NCBI GenBank assembly: GCA_964625575.1
Contig: CAZVBQ010000009.1
Span: 1 to 64,000, forward strand
DNA: 64,000 nt
Reading direction: 5' to 3'
Source: UTCHB3 sp964625575
GTDB lineage: Bacteria > Bacteroidota > Ignavibacteria > Ignavibacteriales > Ignavibacteriaceae
Below, in pieces: positions 42,952-52,513 of this stretch (positions within the stretch are counted from its first letter, which is position 1; the number at the start of each line of letters is the position of its first letter). A program made the position numbers and the translations under genes. The notes under the pieces are model-generated. The model worked only from the letters and a program-made list of their open reading frames with translations, was not told where the DNA came from and searched no databases.

Positions 42952-42983
42952 ACTCCATACTCTACACTCTACACTCTACACTA
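42952..42983 (-). repeat. Right 32-bp inverted arm bracketing the four-helix-bundle gene
   Basis: Made of ACTCTACACTCTACACTCTAC-type words and complementary to the left arm at 42542-42573 with three mismatches. It starts three bases after the stop codon. Confidence 0.85.
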
Positions 42984-43101
42984 AAAATAAACCGTTCATC
43001 ACTAAAACCCGAAAATCCCATCCCACACGGGTAATTTTCGTACAACTATTTTAATCTCTCCGGGTCTAAACCTCTAGAACACAAACAGGAACCGCAACCA
43101 T

Positions 43102-45750
43102 ATGAGAAGAGCAGCATTACTTTTCTTTGTTTTAATCGCCGCCGGACAGGCTTTTGCCGGTGGAACAAAAGGATCTAAAGAGATCAAGATCTCAAGAATG
43201 AATTCACCCGTGGAGGTGGATGGCAAACTGAATGAAGCCGTATGGCAGAACATGCCGGTGCTTGAGTTCTATCAGCGCGACCCCGAGGAGGGAAAGCCTT
43301 CAACCCAGAAAACCGCGGTGAAGGTGACATATGACGACGAGGCTTTTTACCTGGGTGCTTACTGCTACGACAGTGAACCCGACTCAATCGTGACCGTTCT
43401 GGCAAGGAAAGACCAGTGGGTGCAGTCAGACTATTTCATGGTTTTCCTCGATCCGTACTTCGATAAGAGATCCGGATACTATTTCTACGCCACTCCGAGC
43501 GGCTCTGTAGGTGACGGAACCCTTTTCAATTCCGACTGGGATGAAAGTTCATGGAACGGAGTATGGGAAGCCAAAACCCAGCGTGTTGGAGACGGTTGGA
43601 CCGTTGAAATGCGCATCCCTTTCTCTCAGCTCAGGTTTAACAAACGCCCTGACATGACCTGGGGTATTAACTTCAAACGGAATATTTCGAGAAGAAATGA
43701 AGAAACCTACTACATTCTAATCAAAAAGAATGAAAGCGGCTTCGTTTCAAAATTCGCTGAATTGACAGGTTTCGATGAGATTGGTTCAAATACCAATTTC
43801 GAGGTGCTGCCTTACATGGTACAGAAAGCACAGTATTTGATCCACGACCAGAACGACCCTTTTTACAAAAGCAGTCAGTATAAAACCACTTTTGGAGCGG
43901 ATATGAAGTGGGGCATCAACAGTAACCTTACACTTGACATGACTGTTAATCCAGATTTTGGACAGGTGGAAGTGGATCCCGCTGTTCTGAATCTCTCCGC
44001 TTATGAAACATTTTACGAGGAGAAGCGCCCCTTCTTCATTGAGGGGTCGAACCTTCTTTCCTTTGGTTACGGCGGATCGAACAACAACTGGGGTTTCAAT
44101 TGGGGCGGACCCGACATGTTTTACTCAAGAAGAATCGGCAAGGCACCTACCGGTCCGGCAGCCGATGGTGACTTCGTGGATTATCCGACCGAAACACAGA
44201 TAATCGGCGCCGCAAAACTAACCGGTAAGATCGCCGATGGATGGTCGATCTATGCCCTGGATGCAGTGACCAACTCGATGAACGCCCGTTCGTACACAAA
44301 CGGTCTGACATCAACAAAGCAGGTTCAACCGCTATCAAATGCAACTGTGTTCAGAACCTTGAAAGAGTTTGATCAGTCACGTTACGGACTCGGATTCATG
44401 GGTACATCCATGATCCGGAAGTTTGATGACGGGTCACTACGCGAAAACTTCAGCAGCAATTCATACGCTACAGGAGTTGACGGCTGGATCAACCTTGATT
44501 CCGCGAAGATCTATGTGGTGAACGGCTATTTTATCACCTCCGGCGTGAACGGAAGCAAGGAATTTATCAACGATCTTCAGAACAGTTCGATACACTTCTT
44601 CCAGAGACCGGATATGAAGACTCAAAGGCTTGACCCCGACGCCACTTCACTTAATGGATGGGCGGGAAGAGTGACCTTCAACAAACAAGAGGGTGAGTTT
44701 TACGTTAATGCCGCGATCGGCGCCATTTCACCCGGGTTTAACGTAAACGATCTTGGTTTTGCCGGGAAAACCGATGTGGTGAACGCCCACCTGGTATTGG
44801 GAATTCGTAACTACAAGGAAGATTCTTTCTCGCGCTCAAGGAGTATCTACGTTGCTCATTACAGGTCGTTCAATTTCGACGGTGAATCAGAAGGTAACGG
44901 CTTATTCACGACGGGGAGCATGAGACTCAAGAATTTCTACTCCCTTAGATACAACTTTGGATATGAGTTTGAGAGACTTAATACCAGACATACCCGTGGC
45001 GGTCCATCCGCGAAAATGCCTGCCGGATTCAACGGTGCAGTAGGCTTCTCATCCGATCAGAGCCGTGCCCTGACAGTTGATGGTGATTTCTATTACGGTG
45101 GCGACGACCTCGGAAGCAGATACTATAATATTCAGCTTGGTGGCTCATGGAGAGCAAGTGAGGCTCTTAGGCTCACAATCTACCCCGGCTATGAGATGAA
45201 TTTCGACAAAACCCAGTGGGTGGCAAATGTTGACGATGCCGCTGCAACAAAAACCTACGGCACAAGACACGTGTTCGGATATCTCGATCAGAAAACACTC
45301 TTCGCGACCATCCGTCTCGACTATACATTCACCCCGACGATGAGCCTCCAGCTCTTCGCGCAGCCCTTCATTTCGATCGGAAAATATTCGGAATTGAAGG
45401 AGCTCGACAGGGAAAAACAGATGGATTATACTGTTTACGGTACAAAAGGGACCTCGATCAGCTACGATGAAGCCAATGGTGAATATGTGATCGACCCCGG
45501 TACCGGAAACAGGTTCGCGATCGAGAACCCTGACTTCAACTTTAAGTCGCTCCGCCTGAACATCATCTATCGCTGGGAGTTCCTCCCCGGTTCAACCTTT
45601 TTCTTGGTGTGGACTCACGACAGAACAAACTTTGACAATCCGGGTCAGTTCCAGCTCGGCAAGAGCTTCGCCAACCTGATGGAGTCGGAATCGAACAACA
45701 TCTTCGTGGCAAAGATCACCTACTGGTTCAACGCCGCTAAATTCCTCTAA
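43102..45750 (+). CDS. DUF5916 outer-membrane protein with CBM9-like N-terminal domain
   Basis: 882 residues. Signal peptide (LLFFVLIAAGQAFA), then a CBM9-like beta-sandwich opening with SPVEVDGKLNEAVWQNMP and continuing through YDDEAFYLGAYCYD. From ~residue 230 there is a long beta-barrel-like region (alternating aromatic strands, NPDFGQVEVDPAVLNLSAYETFYEEKRPFFIEG hallmark). It ends in an aromatic-terminated strand (KITYWFNAAKFL) typical of outer-membrane barrels. Ligand unknown, possibly glycans. Confidence 0.87.
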   Translation: MRRAALLFFVLIAAGQAFAGGTKGSKEIKISRMNSPVEVDGKLNEAVWQNMPVLEFYQRDPEEGKPSTQKTAVKVTYDDEAFYLGAYCYDSEPDSIVTVLARKDQWVQSDYFMVFLDPYFDKRSGYYFYATPSGSVGDGTLFNSDWDESSWNGVWEAKTQRVGDGWTVEMRIPFSQLRFNKRPDMTWGINFKRNISRRNEETYYILIKKNESGFVSKFAELTGFDEIGSNTNFEVLPYMVQKAQYLIHDQNDPFYKSSQYKTTFGADMKWGINSNLTLDMTVNPDFGQVEVDPAVLNLSAYETFYEEKRPFFIEGSNLLSFGYGGSNNNWGFNWGGPDMFYSRRIGKAPTGPAADGDFVDYPTETQIIGAAKLTGKIADGWSIYALDAVTNSMNARSYTNGLTSTKQVQPLSNATVFRTLKEFDQSRYGLGFMGTSMIRKFDDGSLRENFSSNSYATGVDGWINLDSAKIYVVNGYFITSGVNGSKEFINDLQNSSIHFFQRPDMKTQRLDPDATSLNGWAGRVTFNKQEGEFYVNAAIGAISPGFNVNDLGFAGKTDVVNAHLVLGIRNYKEDSFSRSRSIYVAHYRSFNFDGESEGNGLFTTGSMRLKNFYSLRYNFGYEFERLNTRHTRGGPSAKMPAGFNGAVGFSSDQSRALTVDGDFYYGGDDLGSRYYNIQLGGSWRASEALRLTIYPGYEMNFDKTQWVANVDDAAATKTYGTRHVFGYLDQKTLFATIRLDYTFTPTMSLQLFAQPFISIGKYSELKELDREKQMDYTVYGTKGTSISYDEANGEYVIDPGTGNRFAIENPDFNFKSLRLNIIYRWEFLPGSTFFLVWTHDRTNFDNPGQFQLGKSFANLMESESNNIFVAKITYWFNAAKFL

Positions 45751-45758
45751 TTTTCTTC

Positions 45759-45829
45759 ACAGGAAGCATAAAAGGATAGAAGGAATAAAAGAAATCCTTC
45801 TATTCCTTTTATTCTTCTGTTCTTCCTGT
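45759..45829. terminator. Long imperfect hairpin after the DUF5916 gene
   Basis: ACAGGAAG...AAAAGGATAGAAGGA pairs with TCCTTCTATTCCTTTTA...CTTCCTGT, ending in AAAA. It could act as a terminator, but the stem is AT-rich and built of GGATAGAAGGAATA words like the other self-complementary gaps. Confidence 0.5.
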
Positions 45830-45967
45830 AAAAATCTGAACCAACTTCACCCAACCGTTGTTATAACATTTATTGAGCAAGTTTTATTGCCGTCAATCAT
45901 TTAGTTATTGCGCAAAGCGTTTAGAATTAAGAACTTGCAAACTGCTTTTTAGAAATTCCGGTAGAGA

Positions 45968-47713
45968 ATGAAGAACCTCAGGTCACTGAAGAAATATTTC
46001 GCACGATACAAAGCCGCTTTGATTGGCGGTGTTTTGTTCATTTTGATCTCCAACCTTTTCAGCGTGTATGTCCCCTTGATCATAAAGGACTCACTTAATG
46101 ATCTGCAGAAGGGGATAATTGAAGAGAAACTCGTGCAGTACGCCCTGCTGATCGTTGGGTCTACCCTAATATCCGGTATCTTCCGTTTCATGATCCGTCA
46201 GACGATCATAGTGATCTCCCGTAAAATTGAGTACGACCTCCGTCAAGACTTCTGGGAGCACATCCAGAAACTTTCATACAGGTTCTTCCAGAACCACTCC
46301 ACCGGAAACCTTATGGCTCATGCCACGAACGATGTCAGCGCGGTCAGAATGTTCATCGGTCCCGCGGTGATGTACTCTATCGACACGTTTATAAGAATGA
46401 TCATTGTGGTAACCATAATGTCAATGATCAGTTGGGAAGTGACGATGTGGAGTCTGATACCACTTCCGCTTCTTTCATTTCTTGTTTACAAAGTCGGGAA
46501 GAAGGTTCACAAGCGGTTTACCCTTATTCAGGAGAAGTTCTCTGATATTACAACAAAAGCGCAGGAAAACTTTTCTGGCATCAGGGTTATCAAATCGTAT
46601 GTCGCGGAAGAGCGTGAAATAGAAGATTTTGAGCGTTTGAACCGTGAGTACCTCACACGGAACATGAGTCTTGTGAGGGTTCAGGCACTTTTCCAGCCTA
46701 CACTTTTCCTTCTTACGGGGCTCTCTGTTATAATCGCGATCCTCACGGGCGGTTCGATGGTCATCAATGGCACGCTAATGATAGGTGATGTCACGGCTCT
46801 CGTGATGTACCTTGGTATCCTGATCTGGCCCATGATAGCGTTCGGTTGGGTGATCAACATCATTCAGCAGGCTGAAGCCAGCATGGCGAGGCTGAACAAA
46901 ATACTCGCCGAGAAATATGAGATCGAGGATGTGGCGGATGAGAAGAGCGTTTTGAATCAGGTAAAGGGGGATATTGAGCTCAAAAATGTTTCATTCAGGT
47001 ACAAGGAAGACCTCCCTTGGGTGTTAAAGAATCTTGATCTTAAGATACCTGCCGGACACTCACTCGCCCTGATGGGTTCGACCGGAAGCGGAAAAACGAC
47101 TCTGATCAACCTGATACCAAGATTATTTGACGTTACTGAAGGGGAAGTGTTGATCGACGGTGTGAATATAAAGGATATTTCGCTCGGCACACTCAGAACC
47201 GCGATCGGATTCGTGCCCCAGGAGGCGTTTCTATTCTCCGACTCGATCAGAAATAACATTACCTACGGAAAACCCGGAATCACAGAGCAGGAAGTGATGC
47301 GGAAGGCGGAGATCGCGCAGTTCTCAAAGGATGTGCTGCAATTCCCTGCAGGGTTCGATACCGTGGTAGGTGAGAGAGGTATAACCCTTTCCGGTGGTCA
47401 GAAACAGAGGGCAGCCCTCACCCGGGCACTCATAACCGAGCCCAGAATTCTGATACTTGACGATTCATTCTCCGCGGTTGACACCCACACCGAGGAGGAT
47501 ATACTTCAAGGACTTAGAGGTTTTATGAAAGACAGAACCACCATCATGGTGAGCCACAGGGTATCAACAGCCAAGGATGCCGATAAAATTGTGGTACTTG
47601 ACAAGGGAAGAATTGCCGAGCAGGGCACGCACGAAGAATTGATTGAACTTAACGGGATCTACGCGGGTATCTACAGCAGACAACTGCTCGAACAGGAAAT
47701 CGAAGAAATATAA
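45968..47713 (+). CDS. ABC exporter half-transporter (TMD-NBD), first of pair
   Basis: 581 residues: six membrane helices (1-~310) and a nucleotide-binding domain with Walker A GSTGSGKTT, Q-loop VPQEAFLFSD, signature LSGGQKQRAALTRAL, Walker B ILILDDSFSAVD and H-loop VSHR. The residue after Walker B is Asp (LDD) instead of the catalytic Glu, so this site is expected to be the degenerate one of a heterodimer. The second half-transporter (48742) has LDE. A D-2-hydroxyacid dehydrogenase gene lies between them; all three are spaced 6-11 bp apart. Confidence 0.92.
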   Translation: MKNLRSLKKYFARYKAALIGGVLFILISNLFSVYVPLIIKDSLNDLQKGIIEEKLVQYALLIVGSTLISGIFRFMIRQTIIVISRKIEYDLRQDFWEHIQKLSYRFFQNHSTGNLMAHATNDVSAVRMFIGPAVMYSIDTFIRMIIVVTIMSMISWEVTMWSLIPLPLLSFLVYKVGKKVHKRFTLIQEKFSDITTKAQENFSGIRVIKSYVAEEREIEDFERLNREYLTRNMSLVRVQALFQPTLFLLTGLSVIIAILTGGSMVINGTLMIGDVTALVMYLGILIWPMIAFGWVINIIQQAEASMARLNKILAEKYEIEDVADEKSVLNQVKGDIELKNVSFRYKEDLPWVLKNLDLKIPAGHSLALMGSTGSGKTTLINLIPRLFDVTEGEVLIDGVNIKDISLGTLRTAIGFVPQEAFLFSDSIRNNITYGKPGITEQEVMRKAEIAQFSKDVLQFPAGFDTVVGERGITLSGGQKQRAALTRALITEPRILILDDSFSAVDTHTEEDILQGLRGFMKDRTTIMVSHRVSTAKDADKIVVLDKGRIAEQGTHEELIELNGIYAGIYSRQLLEQEIEEI

Positions 47714-47724
47714 GGAGCCGGACA

Positions 47725-48735
47725 ATGTCACAGATAAAGATCGCTTTCTTCGAAATAGACGGAGAAGAGAAAAAGTTTGTAAGACGCAGATTTGATAAGA
47801 ACTACATACTTGAATTTCATAAAGAACCACTGACCGTAAATAATCGTGACCTCGCCAAAGACGCTGATGTGATCTCGGTGTTCATTTATTCAAAAATGAC
47901 CGAAGCAGTGATGGGGAGTCTTCCAAAACTTAAACTGATAGCCACCCGCAGCACGGGGTTCAATCATATTAACCTCGACGCGGCTCAAAAAAGGGGAATT
48001 TCGGTTTGCAACGTCCCCTACTACGGTGAGAACACTGTGGCGGAACACACTTTCGCCCTTATACTGGCACTTTCGCGCAACCTGCACAGGGCCTATGTCC
48101 GCTCGATCCAGGGAAATTTCTCATTGGAAGGGTTGAGGGGGTTTGATCTTAAAGATAAAACCATCGGCATAATTGGCGCGGGCAGTATCGGCACTCACGT
48201 AATCAAGATGGCGAAAGGCTTCGGGATGAACATTCTGGTGTTTGATCCGGTGCAGAACCACATCCTCGAGGAGATACTCGAGTTCAAATACGCCTCGCTT
48301 GACGAATTGCTGACAAACTCTGATATAATCTCCCTTCACTGTCCGTACAATGAGAACACCCACTATTTGCTAAACATGGACAACATCGGGAAGGTGAAGA
48401 AGGGTGCCCTCTTCATCAATACCGCCAGGGCGGGTTTGATAGAACCTTCGGCGCTTTATCACGCGATCGACACCGGGATTTTCAGTGGCGCGGGACTCGA
48501 TGTTTTCGAAGGTGAAGACCTTGCCGCTGAAGAGAACCAGATGCTCTCGAAAAACGTCTCGCCGGCTGAAATGGAAGCACTTCTTAAAAGAAATATCCTT
48601 CTGAGGAAGGAAAACGTAATTATCACCCCTCACATCGCTTTCGACTCGATCGAGGCGGTCGAGAGGATCCTTGATACCACCGTGAACAATATTAAATCGT
48701 TCTACGGTGATGAAAAATACTATAAGATCATATAG
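47725..48735 (+). CDS. D-2-hydroxyacid dehydrogenase (D-lactate dehydrogenase-like)
   Basis: 336 residues. NAD-binding GIIGAGSIGTHVIKMAKGFGMNILVFDP, catalytic Arg in NTARAGLIE, and the Glu/His pair around GLDVFEGED and ITPHIAFDS. It reduces a 2-keto acid (pyruvate is typical of the nearest group) using NADH. GGAG lies upstream. Its placement inside an ABC exporter operon is unusual and raises the possibility that the exporter handles a hydroxyacid-containing product. Confidence 0.9.
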   Translation: MSQIKIAFFEIDGEEKKFVRRRFDKNYILEFHKEPLTVNNRDLAKDADVISVFIYSKMTEAVMGSLPKLKLIATRSTGFNHINLDAAQKRGISVCNVPYYGENTVAEHTFALILALSRNLHRAYVRSIQGNFSLEGLRGFDLKDKTIGIIGAGSIGTHVIKMAKGFGMNILVFDPVQNHILEEILEFKYASLDELLTNSDIISLHCPYNENTHYLLNMDNIGKVKKGALFINTARAGLIEPSALYHAIDTGIFSGAGLDVFEGEDLAAEENQMLSKNVSPAEMEALLKRNILLRKENVIITPHIAFDSIEAVERILDTTVNNIKSFYGDEKYYKII

Positions 48736-48741
48736 GAACCG

Positions 48742-50529
48742 ATGGCAGCCAAAGCACACTCAGATGATGAAATATTAGGTAAAGCGTACGACTCCAGGTT
48801 GATGAAGAGGCTTCTCGAGTTCGTGAAGCCTTACAAAAAATACGTGGTTCTCGCCATACTCTTGAACGTACTTGTCGCGGGTTTGGGTCCACTCCGCCCG
48901 TGGCTGACCAAAGTCGCGATCGACGACAAGATAATGAACAAAGACTATAACGGTCTTATTCTTCTCTCGCTCGGGTTGTTTGGAGCGCTCGCGGTTCAGG
49001 CGGTGATCCAGTATGTTTTAACCTATTACACCCAGTTGCTCGGTCAGAAGACGATCCTCGATCTCAGGAGCAGGCTCTTCCGGCACACACAGAAGCTCGC
49101 GGTGAGCTTCTTCGACAAGACGCCGATCGGAAGGCTGGTAACCAGGGTTACGAACGATGTCGAGTCGCTTAACGAGCTCTTCACTTCCGGAATTGTCATG
49201 GTTTTCAGCGATGTTTTTATCATACTCTGGATTCTCGGATTCATGTTTTTCATCGACTGGGAACTGGCACTGATAACACTTTCAGTGTTGCCGCTTCTAA
49301 TCTACGGTACATTCCTTTTCAGAAAAAAGGTTCGCGAATCATACCGCGATATCAGGATGTACCTGGCGAGGCTCAACTCTTACATGCAGGAGCATATCAC
49401 GGGTATGAGTGTTACCCGGCTCTTCAACAAAGAGAACGAGGAAGCCAAAACATTCGCGAAGATCAACGGTGATCACAGGGATGAGAACATCAGATCTGTG
49501 TTCTATTACGCGGTGTTCTTCCCTGGGGTAGAGTTGATCTCAGCTGCGGCAATCGCCTTGATAATCTGGTATGGCGGAGGTGAAGTGCTGCAGAAGCACA
49601 TCTCACTCGGCGTGCTTTTTGCTTTTATTCAGTACACCGAAATGTTTTTCAGACCGATCAGGGATCTCTCTGACAAATACAATATCATGCAAACGGCGAT
49701 GGCATCATCAGAGAGAATATTCTCGCTGCTGGATGATCAGACCATGATCCAAAATCCCGCAAACCCCAAACCGCTTAAAGAAGTAAAAGGGAAAATAGAA
49801 TTTGACAATGTCTCTTTCGCGTACAACGATAACGACTATGTCCTTAAAAACATCTCCTTCTCCATAGATCCCGGTGACACGGTTGCTATCGTGGGTGCCA
49901 CGGGTGCCGGAAAAACCAGCATTATAAATATTCTTACCCGTTTTTACGATATCAACAAGGGAAGTATCAGGGTTGACGGGGTGGATATCCGGGAAGTTGA
50001 CAAAAGGGATCTCCGCAAAAGAATATCGATAGTGTTGCAGGATGTTTTCCTTTTCTACGGTACTATCAAGTCGAACATCGGCATGAATGATCCTGAGATA
50101 ACCGATGAGATTATTGAAGCATCCTCCCGCCATGTTGGCGCGCACAGGTTTATTGAGAAACTCCCCGGCAGGTATGACGAGCCTGTAAAAGAGAGGGGTG
50201 CCACACTTTCAGTGGGCCAAAAGCAGCTTGTTTCTTTTGCCCGGGCTTTGGCACATGATCCTCAGATTCTTATACTTGACGAGGCAACCTCGAGCGTGGA
50301 TACTGAAACCGAGAAAATGATACAGGCCGCCATAGACACACTTCTTGAAGGAAGAACGGCGATAGTTATAGCGCACAGGCTTTCAACCATTAGAAATGCC
50401 GACAAGATCATAGTTATGCACAAAGGTGAGATCAAAGAGATGGGTACGCACGAAGAGCTTCTCGAGAAGAGAGGGTTATACTTCAAGCTGTATCAGCTTC
50501 AGTACAAAGATCAGGAGATCGCCGCCTAA
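48742..50529 (+). CDS. ABC exporter half-transporter (TMD-NBD), second of pair
   Basis: 595 residues: six membrane helices and a nucleotide-binding domain with Walker A GATGAGKTS, LQDVFLFYGTI, Walker B ILILDEATSSVD with catalytic Glu, and H-loop IAHR. The ABC signature is LSVGQKQLVSFARAL (SVGQ in place of SGGQ), consistent with pairing against the LSGGQ of the first half. AGGAACCG precedes the ATG. The pair likely forms a heterodimeric exporter for lipid, drug or peptide. Confidence 0.92.
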   Translation: MAAKAHSDDEILGKAYDSRLMKRLLEFVKPYKKYVVLAILLNVLVAGLGPLRPWLTKVAIDDKIMNKDYNGLILLSLGLFGALAVQAVIQYVLTYYTQLLGQKTILDLRSRLFRHTQKLAVSFFDKTPIGRLVTRVTNDVESLNELFTSGIVMVFSDVFIILWILGFMFFIDWELALITLSVLPLLIYGTFLFRKKVRESYRDIRMYLARLNSYMQEHITGMSVTRLFNKENEEAKTFAKINGDHRDENIRSVFYYAVFFPGVELISAAAIALIIWYGGGEVLQKHISLGVLFAFIQYTEMFFRPIRDLSDKYNIMQTAMASSERIFSLLDDQTMIQNPANPKPLKEVKGKIEFDNVSFAYNDNDYVLKNISFSIDPGDTVAIVGATGAGKTSIINILTRFYDINKGSIRVDGVDIREVDKRDLRKRISIVLQDVFLFYGTIKSNIGMNDPEITDEIIEASSRHVGAHRFIEKLPGRYDEPVKERGATLSVGQKQLVSFARALAHDPQILILDEATSSVDTETEKMIQAAIDTLLEGRTAIVIAHRLSTIRNADKIIVMHKGEIKEMGTHEELLEKRGLYFKLYQLQYKDQEIAA

Positions 50530-50539
50530 AATATTCAAT

Positions 50540-50572
50540 AATGCCGCGATAAACCTCTTTTATCGCGGCATT
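50540..50572 (+). terminator. Terminator of the ABC exporter operon
   Basis: The 14-base stem AATGCCGCGATAAA / TTTATCGCGGCATT with a 5-base loop is followed by TTCCCCCTTT. Strong stem, weak T-tract. Confidence 0.75.
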
Positions 50573-50659
50573 TCCCCCTTTCCGCTTCTTTTCTTCTCTC
50601 CCAAGTATTATATTACAGCAGATCAATAAAATTTATATACATACGGAGATACAATTAAC

Positions 50660-51691
50660 ATGTCGCAAACCCCTTTTATGACCCTCGAGCGGTACATTAT
50701 CGAGCAGGAGCGGAAGCACCCTGAGGCAACCGGAGCCCTTTCGAGGATACTCTCAGACCTTTCGATAGCCGCTAAAATAATTTCAAGAGAAGTGAACAAA
50801 GCCGGACTCGTTGAGATACTCGGCTTTACCGGTGATACCAATGTTCATGGCGAATCGGTTAAAAAGCTCGATATTTACGCCCACGATATGCTCTTCAAGG
50901 CGATGGATCATGGTGGCCAGCTCTGCATTATGGCATCGGAAGAGGAAGAAGACATCATTCATATCCCACACCACTTCGAAATAGGGAAGTACGTGCTTCT
51001 ATTCGATCCCCTTGACGGATCATCGAATATCGACGTGAATGTGAACATCGGAACCATATTCAGCATCTATAAAAGAGTTTCTGAAGGAGACGGGCCAGGT
51101 ACACTCGACGACTGCCTCCAAAGGGGCGTTGAGCAGGTTGCCGCGGGTTACGTGATATACGGTTCTTCAACGATGCTGGTTTACACCGTTGGTGAAGGGG
51201 TGCACGGATTCACTCTTGATCCCTCGATCGGAGAGTTCATCCTCTCCCATCCCGATATGCGGATCCCCGAAAAAGGGAAGATATACAGCATTAACGAAGG
51301 AAATTACAAGTACTGGCACCCCGGACTAAAGAAATATATCAAATGGCTTCAGGAAGAGGAAAAAGAAACGGGCAGACCCTACTCGACCCGGTATATCGGT
51401 TCGATGGTCGCGGATGTTCACAGAACACTTCTGTATGGCGGTATATTTATGTATCCTGCCGACAGCAGAAACCCGAAAGGGAAATTAAGGCTGATGTACG
51501 AGTGCAATCCGATGTCGATGATCATTGAGGCCGCCGGAGGCAAGAGTATTGATGGTTACAGCAGGGTGTTGGAGAAAAAACCACAGTCGCTGCATGAAAG
51601 GTGCCCGATCTTCATCGGCAGCCCATACGATGTCGATAAAGTCGCGAAATTCATAGCAGACACAGACGCGGAGCTGGAGAAGACGATTTAA
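50660..51691 (+). CDS. fbp: Fructose-1,6-bisphosphatase, class I
   Basis: 343 residues, normal for class I FBPases. Metal/phosphate site LLFDPLDGSSNIDVNVNIGTIFSIY, ASEEEEDI, and the substrate-binding YIGSMVADVHRTLLYGGIFMYPAD are present. It hydrolyses fructose 1,6-bisphosphate in gluconeogenesis, matching the glycogen metabolism gene elsewhere in the window. GGAG lies 11 bases before the ATG. Confidence 0.95.
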   Translation: MSQTPFMTLERYIIEQERKHPEATGALSRILSDLSIAAKIISREVNKAGLVEILGFTGDTNVHGESVKKLDIYAHDMLFKAMDHGGQLCIMASEEEEDIIHIPHHFEIGKYVLLFDPLDGSSNIDVNVNIGTIFSIYKRVSEGDGPGTLDDCLQRGVEQVAAGYVIYGSSTMLVYTVGEGVHGFTLDPSIGEFILSHPDMRIPEKGKIYSINEGNYKYWHPGLKKYIKWLQEEEKETGRPYSTRYIGSMVADVHRTLLYGGIFMYPADSRNPKGKLRLMYECNPMSMIIEAAGGKSIDGYSRVLEKKPQSLHERCPIFIGSPYDVDKVAKFIADTDAELEKTI

Positions 51692-51842
51692 GAGAAGTGT
51701 GAACTGTGAGCTATGAACTGTGAAGTTTTTGTGTGAGGTATGATCCGCCTTTGGCGGTATGAAGTATGAGGTATGAACGATTCATACATCATACTTCATA
51801 CATCATACAATTTTACTTCAGCCTTCACTCCGCCGCAGGCGG
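51692..51842. repeat. Self-complementary intergenic repeat with two CCGCC-N3-GGCGG hairpins
   Basis: 51758-51777 and 51781-51800 form a near-perfect 20-bp hairpin (one mismatch, 3-base loop) of TATGAAGTATGA words. CCGCC-TTT-GGCGG is at 51745-51757 and CCGCC-GCA-GGCGG at 51830-51842, so the whole gap is roughly palindromic. It lies between converging genes. Confidence 0.75.
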
Positions 51843-51843
51843 A

Positions 51844-52110
51844 TCACACTTTAACCGTTTTCAGTTTCTCGGCGATCAGCGCGGCGAGGTTCTCCCTGGT
51901 GATGCCCTGGATGGTGAATTTGCCGTTAAGAAGCATCACTGAAGGTTCATCACCCTGTTTATTAACATACTTGAAGAGAACGTATCCGAGGCGGTGTCTG
52001 TCGTTTGCCACGGGGAGATAGTCTTTCAACTCTTCTGCAATGTTGTAAACCTGTTTTTCGAGTGAATCAGCCGGGAATTCAAGTGTTTTTGGTCCGGGAA
52101 GTGTAGTCAT
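51844..52110 (-). CDS. Conserved-looking small protein of unknown function
   Basis: 88 residues (MTTLPGPKTLEF... to ...IAEKLKTVKV). It is alpha/beta in character, with no signal peptide or membrane segment and no recognised family. Codon use and a clean start after an AT-rich upstream region support a real gene. It is isolated between repeat regions. Confidence 0.6.
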   Translation of the reverse strand: MTTLPGPKTLEFPADSLEKQVYNIAEELKDYLPVANDRHRLGYVLFKYVNKQGDEPSVMLLNGKFTIQGITRENLAALIAEKLKTVKV

Positions 52111-52164
52111 ATTCTTTTTCCGTCTAAAATTTTATAATCTCTTCTTCTAAAATAATAAAATTTC

Positions 52165-52440
52165 TAATAAAGAGACGCGTTACCCGTTTCCCGTTGTGCG
52201 CCTACCCCTTTGGGTAGCGAGTGGTGAGTAGTGAGTAGTGAGATTTCGTTGAGCTCTTGCCCCAGTGGGTTTGTCCGTAGCGAGTAGTGAGTAGCGAGTA
52301 GCGAGGTTTCATACATCAAACTTCAAACCTCATACAAAAACTTCACACCTCACACGTCACTCCGCCGCGGGCGGATCAAACTTCAAACAAAAACTTCACA
52401 CTCCACACTCCACACTCTAAACTCCACACTATATTTATTA
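52165..52440. repeat. Large intergenic word-repeat region with CCGCC-GCG-GGCGG hairpin
   Basis: GTTACCCGTTTCCCGTTG and GTAGCGAGTGGTGAGTAGTGAG on the left; CTTCAAACCTCATAC, CTTCACACCTCACACG and CCACACTCCACACTC on the right. The hairpin lies at 52362-52374. No gene is seen in 52111-52513 apart from this and an AT-rich promoter-like stretch just upstream of the MarR gene. Confidence 0.65.
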
Positions 52441-52513
52441 TTTCCTAAAAGTCTTATTAGTCCATTGTTTTACCATCGTATAATTTAGAGAGTAAAATAA
52501 TTTAAATATTGAA

